From Pseudoalteromonas luteoviolacea (lineage in GTDB: Bacteria; Pseudomonadota; Gammaproteobacteria; Enterobacterales; Alteromonadaceae), in the NCBI RefSeq assembly GCF_018100925.1, contig NZ_JAGJEH010000006.1:1-64000 (forward strand): DNA of 64,000 nt, given 5' to 3'. Positions 16,017-24,923 of the stretch are shown here, in pieces (position 1 is the first letter of the stretch; every line of letters begins with the position of its first letter). A model generated the notes under the pieces. It made no database searches, was not told where the DNA came from, and saw only the letters and a list, made by a program, of their open reading frames with translations. Position numbers and translations under genes: made by a program.

Positions 16017-16034
16017 GCAATTGCAAAAATTGCA
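16017..16034. promoter_or_regulatory. Overlapping palindromes upstream of the nucleotidyltransferase-kinase unit
   Basis: GCAATTGC (16017-16024) overlaps TGCAA-AAA-TTGCA (16022-16034), about 65-80 bp upstream of the nucleotidyltransferase ATG, in the 136-bp gap after the aldehyde dehydrogenase. The position fits an operator or promoter element for the two-gene unit; no regulator can be named. Confidence 0.28.
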
Positions 16035-16090
16035 TTGTTCCAATAATAATTTTTGTCATCATATTTTAGTTCTTATAACAAGCGTTCTCG

Positions 16091-17524
16091 TTATAAAGTA
16101 CGCTGGCAAATATATTTGGTTTCCAGATACTCCTCAATCCCTTCCACTCCTCCTTCTCTCCCCAACCCAGACTCTTTCATTCCACCAAAAGGAGCCGCGG
16201 GATTAGATATTCCCCCTTCATTAATGCCTATCATCGCAAAATCCAACTCTTGTGATACACGCGCGATTTGCTTAACATCCTGAGAATAAAAATAAGCAGC
16301 CAGCCCTGCATCAACTTCGTTTGCCATATCTATCACGTTAGATTCAGAGCTAAATTCTATAATACTGACAACTGGCGCAAAGATTTCACTATGATAAATC
16401 GCCATCTGAGAGGTCACATTTTCCAGTATGACTGGAGACATAATAGAACCGTCTCGCACCTTAGCTGGATAAGTTGCATAAGCGCCTTTACTAAGCGCAT
16501 CTTCGATTAATTGTGCAGCCTTGTCTTTCGCAAGTTCAGTGATCAGGGGACCAATATCATAGTTCTCTTCCAACCCCGAACTTACTATGAGTGCACTTAC
16601 GCGGCTTTTTAATTTCTCTAAGAATTTGTCCCTTATTGCTTGATGCACAAAGATACGATTTGCGGCAATACAGGTTTGTCCAGCGTTTCTAAATTTGGCA
16701 GCCATGAGTCCATCAACGGCGGCATCTAAATCGGCACTCTCAAATACGATAAATGGTGCATTGCCCCCCAATTCCAATGAAATATGCTTCATCGTGTCGA
16801 TGCACTGGGCATATAGCAACTTGCCAACTTGGGTAGAACCTGTAAAAGTCAGTTTTCTAATTTCTTTTTTGCTCGTTAGGTGTTTAACCAATTGCTCCGG
16901 TTTCGCGTTTACTAACACCTGAAAAGCCCCACTTTCCATACCAGCTTCGAGTGCTAGTTTAGCGACTTCAATCGCACTAATCGGCGTTAACTCTGAGGGC
17001 TTTAAAATAAAACTGCACCCTGCTGCATAAGCCGGAGCGACTTTACGCGTTATCATTGCCAGCGGGAAATTCCATGGCGTTACACCTAGTACCACACCAA
17101 CGCCTTGTTTCACTGTCAGTAGCTGATGAGCTTGCGAGTTGGCAGGAATAACAGTGCCATATGCGCGTTCGGCTTGTTGCGCATACCATCTTACATAACC
17201 CGCAGCATAAGTGACTTCTGCCAGTGACTCTTTCAGAGGTTTACCTTGCTCTAGCGTAATTATTTCTGCCAGCTGAGAGCGCTTTTCCAGAATTAGTTGA
17301 TACCAACGATAAAGCGTATTACTGCGCGCCTGTGCGGTGGTGCTTTTCAACTCGAGAAAACACGATTGGGCACTCTCTAGTGCATGATCAGCTTCAACTA
17401 AACCTGCTTGCGTCACCTCTGCAAGTAAAGAGCCATCAGCCGGGTTATGTACGGCCAATAGCTTGTCACTTTGGTGATCTAATCCATTAATAATTGAACA
17501 AACAGTCTGACCTTTTAAGTACAT
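16091..17524 (-). CDS. NAD(P)-dependent aldehyde dehydrogenase, succinate-semialdehyde dehydrogenase type
   Basis: 477 residues of the aldehyde dehydrogenase superfamily. GVTPWNFPLAM is the cofactor site, FTGSTQVGK the Rossmann turn, LELGGNAPFIV carries the general-base Glu and NAGQTCIAANR the catalytic Cys. PFGGMKESGLGREGG at the end is characteristic of GabD-like enzymes that oxidise succinate semialdehyde or glutarate semialdehyde. No GABA transaminase is adjacent. GGAGTG lies before the ATG, immediately after the isc terminator, so transcription may depend on read-through or a promoter inside fdx. A link to the amino-sugar genes downstream is not supported by function. Confidence 0.85.
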   Translation of the reverse strand: MYLKGQTVCSIINGLDHQSDKLLAVHNPADGSLLAEVTQAGLVEADHALESAQSCFLELKSTTAQARSNTLYRWYQLILEKRSQLAEIITLEQGKPLKESLAEVTYAAGYVRWYAQQAERAYGTVIPANSQAHQLLTVKQGVGVVLGVTPWNFPLAMITRKVAPAYAAGCSFILKPSELTPISAIEVAKLALEAGMESGAFQVLVNAKPEQLVKHLTSKKEIRKLTFTGSTQVGKLLYAQCIDTMKHISLELGGNAPFIVFESADLDAAVDGLMAAKFRNAGQTCIAANRIFVHQAIRDKFLEKLKSRVSALIVSSGLEENYDIGPLITELAKDKAAQLIEDALSKGAYATYPAKVRDGSIMSPVILENVTSQMAIYHSEIFAPVVSIIEFSSESNVIDMANEVDAGLAAYFYSQDVKQIARVSQELDFAMIGINEGGISNPAAPFGGMKESGLGREGGVEGIEEYLETKYICQRTL

Positions 17525-17537
17525 AATTTTTCACTCC

Positions 17538-17574
17538 AAATAAAAAAGGCTGTAGTGATAAGCTACAGCCTTTT
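17538..17574 (-). terminator. Terminator of the isc operon
   Basis: Arms AAAAGGCTGTAG (17544-17555) and CTACAGCCTTTT (17563-17574) form a 12-bp stem with a 7-nt loop, with a T-run on the minus strand. It lies 17 bp after the fdx stop and shows that the operon ends without iscX. Confidence 0.88.
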
Positions 17575-17590
17575 CGATAAACTTTATGAA

Positions 17591-17929
17591 TTAGTGCTCT
17601 TCATTAACAATGTTTAGATTATATTTTGGAATTTCTACAACCAAATCTTCATCGTTGATCACTGCCTGACAGCCCAGACGTGATTCAGGTTCCAAACCCC
17701 AAGCTTTGTCTAACATGTCATCTTCAAGCTCATCGCTTTCTTCTAGCGAGTCAAACCCTTCGCGGATAACAACATGACATGTCGTACAAGCACATGACTT
17801 TTCACATGCATGAGGGATACTGATCCCATTTTTTAACGCGACATCTAGCACTGTATCACCAGATTTTGCGTCTATCGCCGCGCCCTCAGGACAAAGCTCT
17901 TCATGGGGTAAAAAGATAATTTGTGGCAT
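17591..17929 (-). CDS. fdx: ISC-type [2Fe-2S] ferredoxin
   Basis: 112 residues. The cluster ligands are in CEKSCACTTCHV (three Cys) and LGCQAVI (fourth), the adrenodoxin-like spacing of Fdx. It donates electrons during cluster assembly on IscU and in fusing [2Fe-2S] to [4Fe-4S]. The gene begins one base after the hscA stop, so translation is probably coupled, and it closes the operon. The highly acidic C-terminal part (DSLEESDELEDDMLD) is typical for docking to IscS. Confidence 0.95.
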   Translation of the reverse strand: MPQIIFLPHEELCPEGAAIDAKSGDTVLDVALKNGISIPHACEKSCACTTCHVVIREGFDSLEESDELEDDMLDKAWGLEPESRLGCQAVINDEDLVVEIPKYNLNIVNEEH

Positions 17930-17930
17930 A

Positions 17931-19793
17931 TTAAACCTCGTCTACAGACTGACCTTGCAGTGCCTGTTTGATTGATACATCCATGCGGCGAGATGCAAAT
18001 TCACTACTTGCTTCATCAACCACTTCAATTGCATGCTTTATCGCATCTGGATCCGATGCATTTTGGCGTTTTTCATCTAACATCGCCATCGCCTCTCTTA
18101 GGCTATTTAACTCTTCTTCGTTTAATAACGCAGATTCTGTTGCCAGTGAAGCTTCAAGGGCTTCAAGTACTCTCAGCGCTTCAACCTGCTGTTCTTTGAG
18201 CATACGTGCTTGCATATCTTCTTTAGCAAAACTCATTGAGTCTTTAAGCATTTGTGCAACCTGATCATCACTCAAACCGAATGACGGCTTTACTTGGATC
18301 TCGGCTTGCACACCAGTCGACTTCTCACTCGCAGACACGCTCAACAAGCCATCTGCATCCACTTTGAACGTAACGCGAATATGTGCTGCCCCGGCAGCCA
18401 TGGCTGGAATGCCTTTGAGGCTGAATTTAGCCAGTGAACGACAATCATCTACTAATTCTCGTTCACCTTGGAGTACATGCAATGACATCGCAGTTTGGCC
18501 ATCTTTGAAGGTGGTGAACTCTTGCGCGCGAGCAACTGGAATTGTTGTATTACGTGGAATGATCTTTTCTACCAAGCCACCCATGGTCTCTAAACCCAAA
18601 GATAGAGGTAAAACATCCAATAACAGCATATCCGAGTCAGGTTTATTACCTGCTAGAATATCAGCCTGAATTGCAGCGCCAATAGCAACAACGCGATCTG
18701 GATCAATAGAAGTTAGCGGCTCTTTTTCAAAAAACTCACCAACCGCTTCACGGATCACAGGCATACGGGTTGACCCACCAACCATCACAGCTTCAAGCAC
18801 TTCTTCTTTGCTTACACCCGCGTCTTTTAACGCTCTACGGCATGCTCTAAGCGTTTGCTTAACAAGTGGTGCAACTAGCTCAGCAAACTGCTCTTGCGTC
18901 ACTGTTACCAAGTGCTCAGTTGAGCGCAGTTCGAGTTTCACATTGACAGTTAAATAACTGCTCAACGCTTCTTTGCAGGCTTTTGCTTTTTGGATCAATA
19001 AACGCAGCTCTTGTGGTGTAAGCTCACTCAGGCCTAACTGCGACTTAAAGTGTTCAACCAATACAGCATCAAAGTCATCTCCACCTAAACTTGAATCACC
19101 ACCCGTTGCTAGTACCTCAAAAACACCTTGATTCAAACGCAGTATTGAAATATCAAACGTACCACCACCCAAATCATAGACAGCAATTACACCTTCTTGA
19201 CCTGAGTCCAAGCCATAAGCAACAGCTGCGGCAGTTGGTTCATTGAGTAACCTCAGTACTTTTAAACCTGCAATTTCAGCTGCATCTTTGGTACTTTGCC
19301 TTTGTGCATCATCAAAATAAGCAGGTACAGTGATAACACTCCCCACTATTTCCTCTCCTGCAAAGCTCTCCGTCGCACGTTGATAAAGAGACTTTAAAAT
19401 TTCTGCTGATGCTTGGATTGGATTGATTGGGCCAGCAACCGTGTTGATTGCCAGCGCACCTTGATGTTCAACAAACTCATAAGGTAAGTTTTGATAGCGC
19501 GTGGTAACTTCTGAAACAGATTTGCCAAGAAAACGTTTTACGGAAATAAGCGTATTGGTCGGATCTTCAACCGCAGCCAATTGCGCTTGTTGACCAACAG
19601 TGACATTCTCAGCATGATATCTTACGACAGACGGTAGCATAGCATCGCCATTAATATCCACAAGCGTTCTGGCTTCACCACTTTGTACTGTGGCCACCAA
19701 AGAATTTGTTGTACCTAAGTCGATACCTATTGCCAGTTTATGTTCGTGAGGTGCCGCGCTCTGCCCCGGCTCAGCAATTTGCAATAATGCCAT
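17931..19793 (-). CDS. hscA: HscA, Hsp70-type chaperone for Fe-S cluster transfer
   Basis: 620 residues. [14 protein letters not shown] opens the ATPase domain, [14 protein letters not shown] and [14 protein letters not shown] are further nucleotide-binding signatures, and the substrate-binding domain starts near [11 protein letters not shown]. HscA binds the LPPVK motif of IscU and, stimulated by HscB, promotes release of the cluster to acceptors. A short GAG lies before the ATG. It follows hscB by 32 bp and touches fdx. Confidence 0.95.
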   Translation of the reverse strand: MALLQIAEPGQSAAPHEHKLAIGIDLGTTNSLVATVQSGEARTLVDINGDAMLPSVVRYHAENVTVGQQAQLAAVEDPTNTLISVKRFLGKSVSEVTTRYQNLPYEFVEHQGALAINTVAGPINPIQASAEILKSLYQRATESFAGEEIVGSVITVPAYFDDAQRQSTKDAAEIAGLKVLRLLNEPTAAAVAYGLDSGQEGVIAVYDLGGGTFDISILRLNQGVFEVLATGGDSSLGGDDFDAVLVEHFKSQLGLSELTPQELRLLIQKAKACKEALSSYLTVNVKLELRSTEHLVTVTQEQFAELVAPLVKQTLRACRRALKDAGVSKEEVLEAVMVGGSTRMPVIREAVGEFFEKEPLTSIDPDRVVAIGAAIQADILAGNKPDSDMLLLDVLPLSLGLETMGGLVEKIIPRNTTIPVARAQEFTTFKDGQTAMSLHVLQGERELVDDCRSLAKFSLKGIPAMAAGAAHIRVTFKVDADGLLSVSASEKSTGVQAEIQVKPSFGLSDDQVAQMLKDSMSFAKEDMQARMLKEQQVEALRVLEALEASLATESALLNEEELNSLREAMAMLDEKRQNASDPDAIKHAIEVVDEASSEFASRRMDVSIKQALQGQSVDEV

Positions 19794-19825
19794 AATGCTC
19801 TTTTAACTTAAGTGGTGACGCTAGA

Positions 19826-20350
19826 TTAATCGAAAAGGCTATCTTCAATGCGAGACAGCTCTTCACGTAATTTATATATGAATTTTAACTTGCGAATATT
19901 GTCAGCAGCAATTTCTAACACCGAGTGTTCTTGATCAATAAGCTGCTCTGCTAGTTTTGCGCTGTACTGTTGGTCGAGCACTTTAATTTGGGCTTCAAAC
20001 GCATCGATTTCATCTTCTGGATCGCTGCTATGCTGGATATCTTCCAGTGCCTCTCTTAGCTCCATTTGCTGCATTAAAAATGCAGGGTCTTGCAGTGTTT
20101 GCTGCTCAGCTCTGATATCGACACCTTGCTCACTTAACATATACTCAGCACGTTTCACTGGGTGTTTTAAAACCGCTAAAGCATCATTAATTTCAGACGT
20201 TTTTTGCACGGCGATCAGCTTTTCACGCTCACTTTTCCCCGCAAACTTATCAGGATGAACGGCACGTTGTAACTCTAAATAACGTTGATTTAATACTGAT
20301 AAATCTACGTCATAGCTTACTGGTAAATTAAATAATTCAAAATATCGCAT
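19826..20350 (-). CDS. hscB: HscB, J-domain co-chaperone of HscA
   Basis: 174 residues, normal for HscB. The N-terminal J-domain carries HPDKF (about residues 37-41), the motif that stimulates HscA ATPase. The C-terminal three-helix domain (about 90-174) binds IscU. It delivers IscU to HscA for cluster release. A hairpin lies between iscA and hscB in the 63-bp gap. Confidence 0.95.
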   Translation of the reverse strand: MRYFELFNLPVSYDVDLSVLNQRYLELQRAVHPDKFAGKSEREKLIAVQKTSEINDALAVLKHPVKRAEYMLSEQGVDIRAEQQTLQDPAFLMQQMELREALEDIQHSSDPEDEIDAFEAQIKVLDQQYSAKLAEQLIDQEHSVLEIAADNIRKLKFIYKLREELSRIEDSLFD

Positions 20351-20367
20351 ACGGACCTAATACAGCA

Positions 20368-20389
20368 AAGCCCTACCAAGGCAGGGCTT
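20368..20389 (-). ncRNA. Intercistronic hairpin between iscA and hscB
   Basis: AAGCCCT (20368-20374) and AGGGCTT (20383-20389) form a 7-bp stem with an 8-nt loop inside the operon. There is no T-run, so complete termination is unlikely. It may trim, stabilise or partly attenuate the transcript and so set the ratio of iscRSUA to hscBA-fdx; this is inference from position. Confidence 0.45.
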
Positions 20390-20413
20390 AAGCTCACTAT
20401 CTTTTATAGATGG

Positions 20414-20737
20414 TTAAACGGTAAAGCTTTCACCACAACCACATTCGTCTTTTTGATTTGGGTTGATAAACTTAAACCCTTCATTAAGACCTTCTTTGGT
20501 GTAGTCCAGCTCAGTACCGTCGATATAAACCAAGCTTTTTGCATCAACGATGATTTTTACGCCCATTTCTTCGAACACTTCATCGCCTTCAGCTAGCTCA
20601 TCAACGAACTCGAGTACATACGCAAGACCTGAGCAGCCAGTGGTTTTAATCCCCACTCGCAAGCCAAGACCTTTTCCTCGGTTCGCAAGGAAAGTCTGCA
20701 CACGATTTGCAGCTGCTTCAGTTAATGTCACTGCCAT
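20414..20737 (-). CDS. iscA: IscA, A-type Fe-S carrier protein
   Basis: 107 residues. The three conserved cysteines are in TTGCSGLAY and ECGCGESF, the standard A-type carrier arrangement. It carries Fe-S clusters or iron from the IscU scaffold to target apoproteins, especially [4Fe-4S] enzymes. It begins 10 bp after iscU. Confidence 0.96.
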   Translation of the reverse strand: MAVTLTEAAANRVQTFLANRGKGLGLRVGIKTTGCSGLAYVLEFVDELAEGDEVFEEMGVKIIVDAKSLVYIDGTELDYTKEGLNEGFKFINPNQKDECGCGESFTV

Positions 20738-20747
20738 AATTTATCTC

Positions 20748-21131
20748 TTACTTCGCCTGCTTATTTTTGTAGTCTGCAATCGCTGCTTGAATTGCATCTT
20801 CAGCAAGGATTGAACAGTGGATCTTTACAGGTGGTAACTCTAGCTCAGCAGTAATGTCGGTATTTTTAATTTCTGCAGCTTGGTCTAGAGTTTTACCTTT
20901 CACCCACTCTGTCACCAAAGAAGATGAAGCAATCGCACTACCACAGCCGTATGTCTTAAACTTAGCGTCTTCGATAACACCTTCGTCAGACACTTTAATT
21001 TGCAGTTTCATTACGTCGCCACAAGCCGGTGCACCAACCATACCGGTTGCTACATTCGGATCGTTTTTGTCTAACGTGCCTACGTTACGTGGGTTTTCCA
21101 CGTGGTCAATTACTTTATCACTATATGCCAT
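20748..21131 (-). CDS. iscU: IscU, Fe-S cluster scaffold
   Basis: 127 residues. Ligand cysteines occur in GAPACGDVM, YGCGSAIASSS and KIHCSILAED, and LPPVK just before the last one is the HscA recognition motif. IscU receives sulfur from IscS and iron to build [2Fe-2S] clusters. It lies 59 bp after iscS. Confidence 0.97.
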   Translation of the reverse strand: MAYSDKVIDHVENPRNVGTLDKNDPNVATGMVGAPACGDVMKLQIKVSDEGVIEDAKFKTYGCGSAIASSSLVTEWVKGKTLDQAAEIKNTDITAELELPPVKIHCSILAEDAIQAAIADYKNKQAK

Positions 21132-21190
21132 AACTCTTTCCTCACTAACCGCTTATATACTTGCTACAGTGTCAATACAAGCTGTCTTGT

Positions 21191-22405
21191 TTAATGGTGT
21201 GCCCATTCAACTGAATCTAAATCAATACCGTCTTTAAACATTTCCCAAAGAGGAGACATCTCTCTCAAGCGACCGATTGAGTCTTTGATAAGCTTGATGG
21301 TGTAATCAATTTCCTCTTCTGTTGTAAAGCGACCGATACTGAATCGAATTGAGCTATGTGCTAATTCGTCATTACGGCCTAGCGCGCGAAGTACATAAGA
21401 CGGCTCAAGGCTTGCTGATGTACATGCTGAACCAGACGAAACAGCAATGTCTTTCACAGCCATCAGAAGAGATTCACCTTCAACATAGTTGAAGCTGATA
21501 TTAACAATACCCGGTACAGACTGGTCTACAGTGCCATTGAAATACACTTCTTCCATATCCATAATGCCGTCAACTAGACGCTGGCGAAGTGCGCTAATGT
21601 GTGCATGATCTTTGTCAAAATCAGCCTTAGCAATACGGAATGCAGAGCCCATACCTACAATTTGGTGTGTCGCTAGAGTGCCTGAACGCATACCGCGCTC
21701 ATGACCACCACCGTGCATTTGCGCTTCAAGGCGAGCACGAGGTTTACGACGCACATATAAAGCGCCAATACCCTTAGGACCATAAACTTTGTGACCAGAA
21801 AATGACATGAAATCTACTTTTAACTGTTTCATATCAATTGCAACTTTGCCTGCGCTTTGTGCACCATCTACGTGGAACATGATTTTGCGCTCACGGCACA
21901 TCTCACCGATTGTCGCAATATCTTGAATAACACCCAGCTCATTATTTACGTGCATAACGCTGATTAAAATAGTGTCTTCACGGATCTCACTTTCTAGCTT
22001 TTTAAGATCTAATAGGCCGTTTTCTTCAACGTCCATATAGGTTACTTCAAAGCCTTGGCGCTCCAGTTCACGACACGTATCAATAACAGCTTTGTGCTCT
22101 GTCTTAACGGTAATGATGTGCTTGCCTTTCTTTTGATAAAAGTTCGCAGCACCTTTTATTGCAAGGTTGTTTGATTCAGTCGCGCCAGAAGTAAATACGA
22201 TTTCACGCGGGTCTGCGTTAATCAAATCAGCGATATCATTACGTGCTTGGTCAATTAGTTCTTCGGCCTGCCAACCAAAACGGTGTGAACGGGACGCAGG
22301 ATTACCAAAGTTACCATCCATTGTCAGGCATTGCATCATTTCGTCAGCAACACGCTGATCAACCGGCGTGGTCGCAGCATAATCTAAATATATCGGTAAT
22401 TTCAT
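21191..22405 (-). CDS. iscS: IscS, cysteine desulfurase
   Basis: 404 residues, pyridoxal-phosphate dependent. [12 protein letters not shown] holds the PLP lysine and [21 protein letters not shown] holds the catalytic persulfide cysteine. It supplies sulfur to IscU and also to thio-modification of tRNA and to other cofactors. The C-terminal EWAHH tail is the IscU contact. It follows iscR by 22 bp. Confidence 0.97.
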   Translation of the reverse strand: MKLPIYLDYAATTPVDQRVADEMMQCLTMDGNFGNPASRSHRFGWQAEELIDQARNDIADLINADPREIVFTSGATESNNLAIKGAANFYQKKGKHIITVKTEHKAVIDTCRELERQGFEVTYMDVEENGLLDLKKLESEIREDTILISVMHVNNELGVIQDIATIGEMCRERKIMFHVDGAQSAGKVAIDMKQLKVDFMSFSGHKVYGPKGIGALYVRRKPRARLEAQMHGGGHERGMRSGTLATHQIVGMGSAFRIAKADFDKDHAHISALRQRLVDGIMDMEEVYFNGTVDQSVPGIVNISFNYVEGESLLMAVKDIAVSSGSACTSASLEPSYVLRALGRNDELAHSSIRFSIGRFTTEEEIDYTIKLIKDSIGRLREMSPLWEMFKDGIDLDSVEWAHH

Positions 22406-22427
22406 TTCTTTCTCCGCTTGACGCCAA

Positions 22428-22919
22428 TTATAGTTGGCAACTCACTTGAATATTATCTAATTGCTTCATCGCATCGCTAACGCTTCTATCTTGACGTGAT
22501 GCAACTGATTGCACATCAGAGTTAGCGACTAGCTCGGCAAGGGAAATACTGTTTAAAAATTCTTCTATTCGCACGCTTAAATCCGACCACAAGGTGTGGG
22601 TCAAGCAGCGCATGCCACTTTGGCAACCACCACCTTCTCCGTGGCATCTTGTTGCATCAACCGATTCATCCACCGCGTTGATAACATCTCCTACAGAGAT
22701 TGTGTGTGCGTCGCGCCCTAGGAGGTAACCTCCACCAGGGCCTCGTACTGAGCTCACTAGCCCATTCTTACGAAGACGTGCAAATAATTGTTCTAAATAT
22801 GATAGAGATATTTCCTGACGTTCAGAAATATCAGCCAGAGGCACAGGTCCAATGTTTGCGTGTAGCGCTACATCTAGCATTGCAGTTACTGCATACCTGC
22901 CTTTTGAAGTCAGTTTCAT
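22428..22919 (-). CDS. iscR: IscR, Rrf2-family Fe-S-sensing regulator
   Basis: 163 residues. A winged HTH (about 1-60: [19 protein letters not shown]) precedes the cluster-binding cysteines Cys92, Cys99 and Cys105, with His near 107 as the likely fourth ligand. With a [2Fe-2S] cluster it represses this operon at type-1 sites; without it, it acts on type-2 sites. The loop between the first two cysteines has three Gly codons (GGT repeated), giving C-x6-C instead of the C-x5-C of E. coli. A GAGG ribosome site precedes the ATG. Three type-1 sites lie upstream. Confidence 0.96.
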   Translation of the reverse strand: MKLTSKGRYAVTAMLDVALHANIGPVPLADISERQEISLSYLEQLFARLRKNGLVSSVRGPGGGYLLGRDAHTISVGDVINAVDESVDATRCHGEGGGCQSGMRCLTHTLWSDLSVRIEEFLNSISLAELVANSDVQSVASRQDRSVSDAMKQLDNIQVSCQL

Positions 22920-22954
22920 ACGCGCCTCTAGGTTACATTTATCAAATGCCGCAA

Positions 22955-22986
22955 ATTGTAATTACCTGACTAAGATAGTCAAGTAT
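22955..22986 (-). promoter_or_regulatory. iscR promoter P1 with overlapping IscR type-1 site
   Basis: On the minus strand -35 TTGACT (22977-22982), 16-bp spacer, -10 TACAAT (22955-22960), 36 bp before the iscR ATG. A 25-bp match to the type-1 IscR consensus (ATASYYGACTRWWWYAGTCRRSTAT) spans 22962-22986 with two mismatches and covers the -35, so bound IscR would block RNA polymerase. Confidence 0.8.
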
Positions 22987-23042
22987 TAACGACACCTATT
23001 GCTTATAAAATAAGTTACTACTTACTCAGTCTCATTTAGCTA

Positions 23043-23067
23043 ATACCTGACTAATTTAATCAGGTAT
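23043..23067. promoter_or_regulatory. IscR type-1 binding site, central copy
   Basis: The 25 bp here match the type-1 IscR consensus with a single mismatch (AATC for AGTC in the right half), the best of the three sites. It lies between the two promoter copies and has no TTGACT of its own. Confidence 0.78.
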
Positions 23068-23074
23068 TATCGAC

Positions 23075-23106
23075 ATTGTAATTACCCGAGTAATTTAGTC
23101 AAGTAT
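23075..23106 (-). promoter_or_regulatory. Upstream iscR promoter P2 with overlapping IscR type-1 site
   Basis: -35 TTGACT (23097-23102), 16-bp spacer and -10 TACAAT (23075-23080) repeat the P1 elements exactly 120 bp upstream. The IscR site spans 23082-23106 with two mismatches. The flanks ATTGTAATTACC and AGTCAAGTATTA are shared with P1, which suggests duplication of the promoter segment. Confidence 0.72.
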
Positions 23107-23151
23107 TACTGTGATGAAAGTATCTAATCTTTAGATTCTTTCCGATCTTAA

Positions 23152-23874
23152 CTATTTCGTTGATTTGTTAACTGAGCTGAGAATACCACGCAGGATGTTG
23201 AGCTCTTGATCTTCCGGTCTTGCACGATTGAACAAACGTTTGAGTTTTGTCATCACCATGCCCGGGTGCTGCTTTACAATAAAACCAGTGTCATTCAAGG
23301 TTGATTCAAGGTGCTCATAGAATAGGGCCATTTGCTCAGAGGTAGGATACTTTGTGTCATCAACTTCTGGCTCAGCTTCTTGTGTGTCCAGAAACGTCAT
23401 GCGCGTTTCATAAGTAAGTGTTTGCACAGCCATTGCCAAATTCAAAGAGCTGTACTCTGGGTTTGCAGGAATACAAACATGGTAGTTACAAAGCTGTAGC
23501 TCTTCGTTTGTTAAGCCACTGTTTTCCCTGCCAAACACAAGTGCAACTGGACCATCGCTAGACTCAGCAACAAGTTTTTGTGCACATTCTCTTGGGTCCA
23601 CCATAGGCCAAGACAAGGTGCGAGAGCGCGCGCTAGTACCTATTACCAAACTACAGTCTGCGATGGCATCTTCCAGTTTATCAACGGTTACTGCATCACC
23701 AAGGACATCTGTCGCACCTGCTGCCAGTGCACTTGCGTGACTGTCTACCTCGCAAGCAGGATCGACTAAATATAATTTTGAAAAGCCCATGGTTTTCATT
23801 GCGCGTGCAACTGAACCAATATTTCCCGAATGTGAAGTGTTCACAAGTACGATTCTAATATCTTGTAATGCCAT
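23152..23874 (-). CDS. trmJ: TrmJ, tRNA (Cm32/Um32) 2'-O-methyltransferase
   Basis: About 240 residues of the SpoU/TrmH knot-fold family. [38 protein letters not shown] and [13 protein letters not shown] are motifs 1-3 of the SAM-binding knot. It methylates ribose 32 of several tRNAs. I take the ATG at 23872-23874 (MALQDIRIV), which matches the E. coli N-terminus; an in-frame TTG 18 nt upstream has no advantage. It lies upstream of iscR in the same direction and divergent from suhB, as in E. coli. Confidence 0.93.
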   Translation of the reverse strand: MALQDIRIVLVNTSHSGNIGSVARAMKTMGFSKLYLVDPACEVDSHASALAAGATDVLGDAVTVDKLEDAIADCSLVIGTSARSRTLSWPMVDPRECAQKLVAESSDGPVALVFGRENSGLTNEELQLCNYHVCIPANPEYSSLNLAMAVQTLTYETRMTFLDTQEAEPEVDDTKYPTSEQMALFYEHLESTLNDTGFIVKQHPGMVMTKLKRLFNRARPEDQELNILRGILSSVNKSTK

Positions 23875-23981
23875 GCTATTTATCTCAGACAAAAATAATG
23901 GCGTAGTTTACCATAGGTTGACAGGATCAAACCACCAAACCAACTGAACAAAAAAACACCAATTTTTTTCATGCAAAGTTA

Positions 23982-24009
23982 TTTACTTTATCGAGAAAAT
24001 CGCTAGAAT
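23982..24009 (+). promoter_or_regulatory. Candidate suhB promoter
   Basis: -35 TTTACT (23982-23987), 16-bp spacer, -10 TAGAAT (24004-24009), giving a start near 24016 and a leader of about 40 nt before suhB. Confidence 0.5.
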
Positions 24010-24056
24010 ACGCCGGCTCAAAAAATTTAGTTCTTTTACAATTCAAAGGTAATGCT

Positions 24057-24860
24057 ATGCATCCAATGTTAAACATTGCGGTACGCGCTGCGCGTAACGC
24101 GGGTAAAGTGATCTTACGTGCAACTGAAGATCTGTCTCAAGTTGAAGCGACTCAGAAGGGTACTAACGACTTCGTGACAAGTGTTGATACAGAAGCAGAA
24201 CGTGTGATCCGTGACACAATTTTAAAATCTTACCCAGATCACGCAATTGTTGGAGAAGAGCTTGGCCACACTGATGGCAAAGATAAAGATTACCTTTGGG
24301 TTATTGATCCTCTTGATGGCACAACTAACTTCATCAAAGGCATCCCTCATTTCGCAATTTCAATTGCACTTAAAGTAAAAGGCCGCGTTGAACAGGCTGT
24401 TGTTTACGATCCAATTCGTAGCGAGTTATTCACCGCATCTCGTGGCCAAGGTGCCCAATTAAACAATAAGCGTATTCGTGTAACTAAGAGCAACGAGCTT
24501 GCTGGTAGCGTGTTAGCAACTGGTTTCCCATTCAAGCAAAAGCACCACTTAGATGCGTACACAGAAGCTTTTAAAGCACTATTTATTCACACAGCTGATA
24601 TTCGTCGTGCAGGCTCTGCTGCACTAGACATGGCATACGTTGCGGCAGGCCGTATTGACGGTTTCTATGAAATTGGTCTTAAGCCTTGGGATACAGCGGC
24701 AGGTGAACTGTTAGTAAAAGAAGCTGGCGGTATGCTTATGGATTTTGCAGGTGGAGCAAACTACAACAACAGCGGTAACATCGTCTGTGGCGCACCTAAA
24801 TTGTGCCAAGCGATTGTTAAAGAGATCCGCCCAGTACTGACAGAGTCTCTGCTTAAATAA
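24057..24860 (+). CDS. suhB: SuhB, inositol-1-monophosphatase family / rRNA antitermination cofactor
   Basis: 267 residues. GEELGHTDGKDKDYLWVIDPLDGTTNFIKG segments carry the metal-binding Glu and DPLDGTTNF signature, and WDTAAGELLVKEAGG is the second signature. E. coli SuhB hydrolyses inositol-1-phosphate in vitro, but its main role is with the Nus factors in rRNA transcription antitermination. The gene stands alone with a promoter and terminator. Its codon use looks highly adapted. Confidence 0.94.
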   Translation: MHPMLNIAVRAARNAGKVILRATEDLSQVEATQKGTNDFVTSVDTEAERVIRDTILKSYPDHAIVGEELGHTDGKDKDYLWVIDPLDGTTNFIKGIPHFAISIALKVKGRVEQAVVYDPIRSELFTASRGQGAQLNNKRIRVTKSNELAGSVLATGFPFKQKHHLDAYTEAFKALFIHTADIRRAGSAALDMAYVAAGRIDGFYEIGLKPWDTAAGELLVKEAGGMLMDFAGGANYNNSGNIVCGAPKLCQAIVKEIRPVLTESLLK

Positions 24861-24877
24861 ATGCATTCTTTGAATAT

Positions 24878-24906
24878 AAAAAAACCAGGCTAAGCCTGGT
24901 TTTTTT
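24878..24906. terminator. Bidirectional terminator between suhB and the dehydratase gene
   Basis: AAAAAAACCAGGC (24878-24890) and GCCTGGTTTTTTT (24894-24906) pair perfectly around a 3-nt loop, with T-runs on both strands, between convergent genes. Confidence 0.9.
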
Positions 24907-24923
24907 ATTGGATATCACGTGCG

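Noticed and set aside
17525..17590. A small iscX gene after fdx
   Set aside because: The space is only 66 bp and is filled by the operon terminator and the ribosome site of the next gene.
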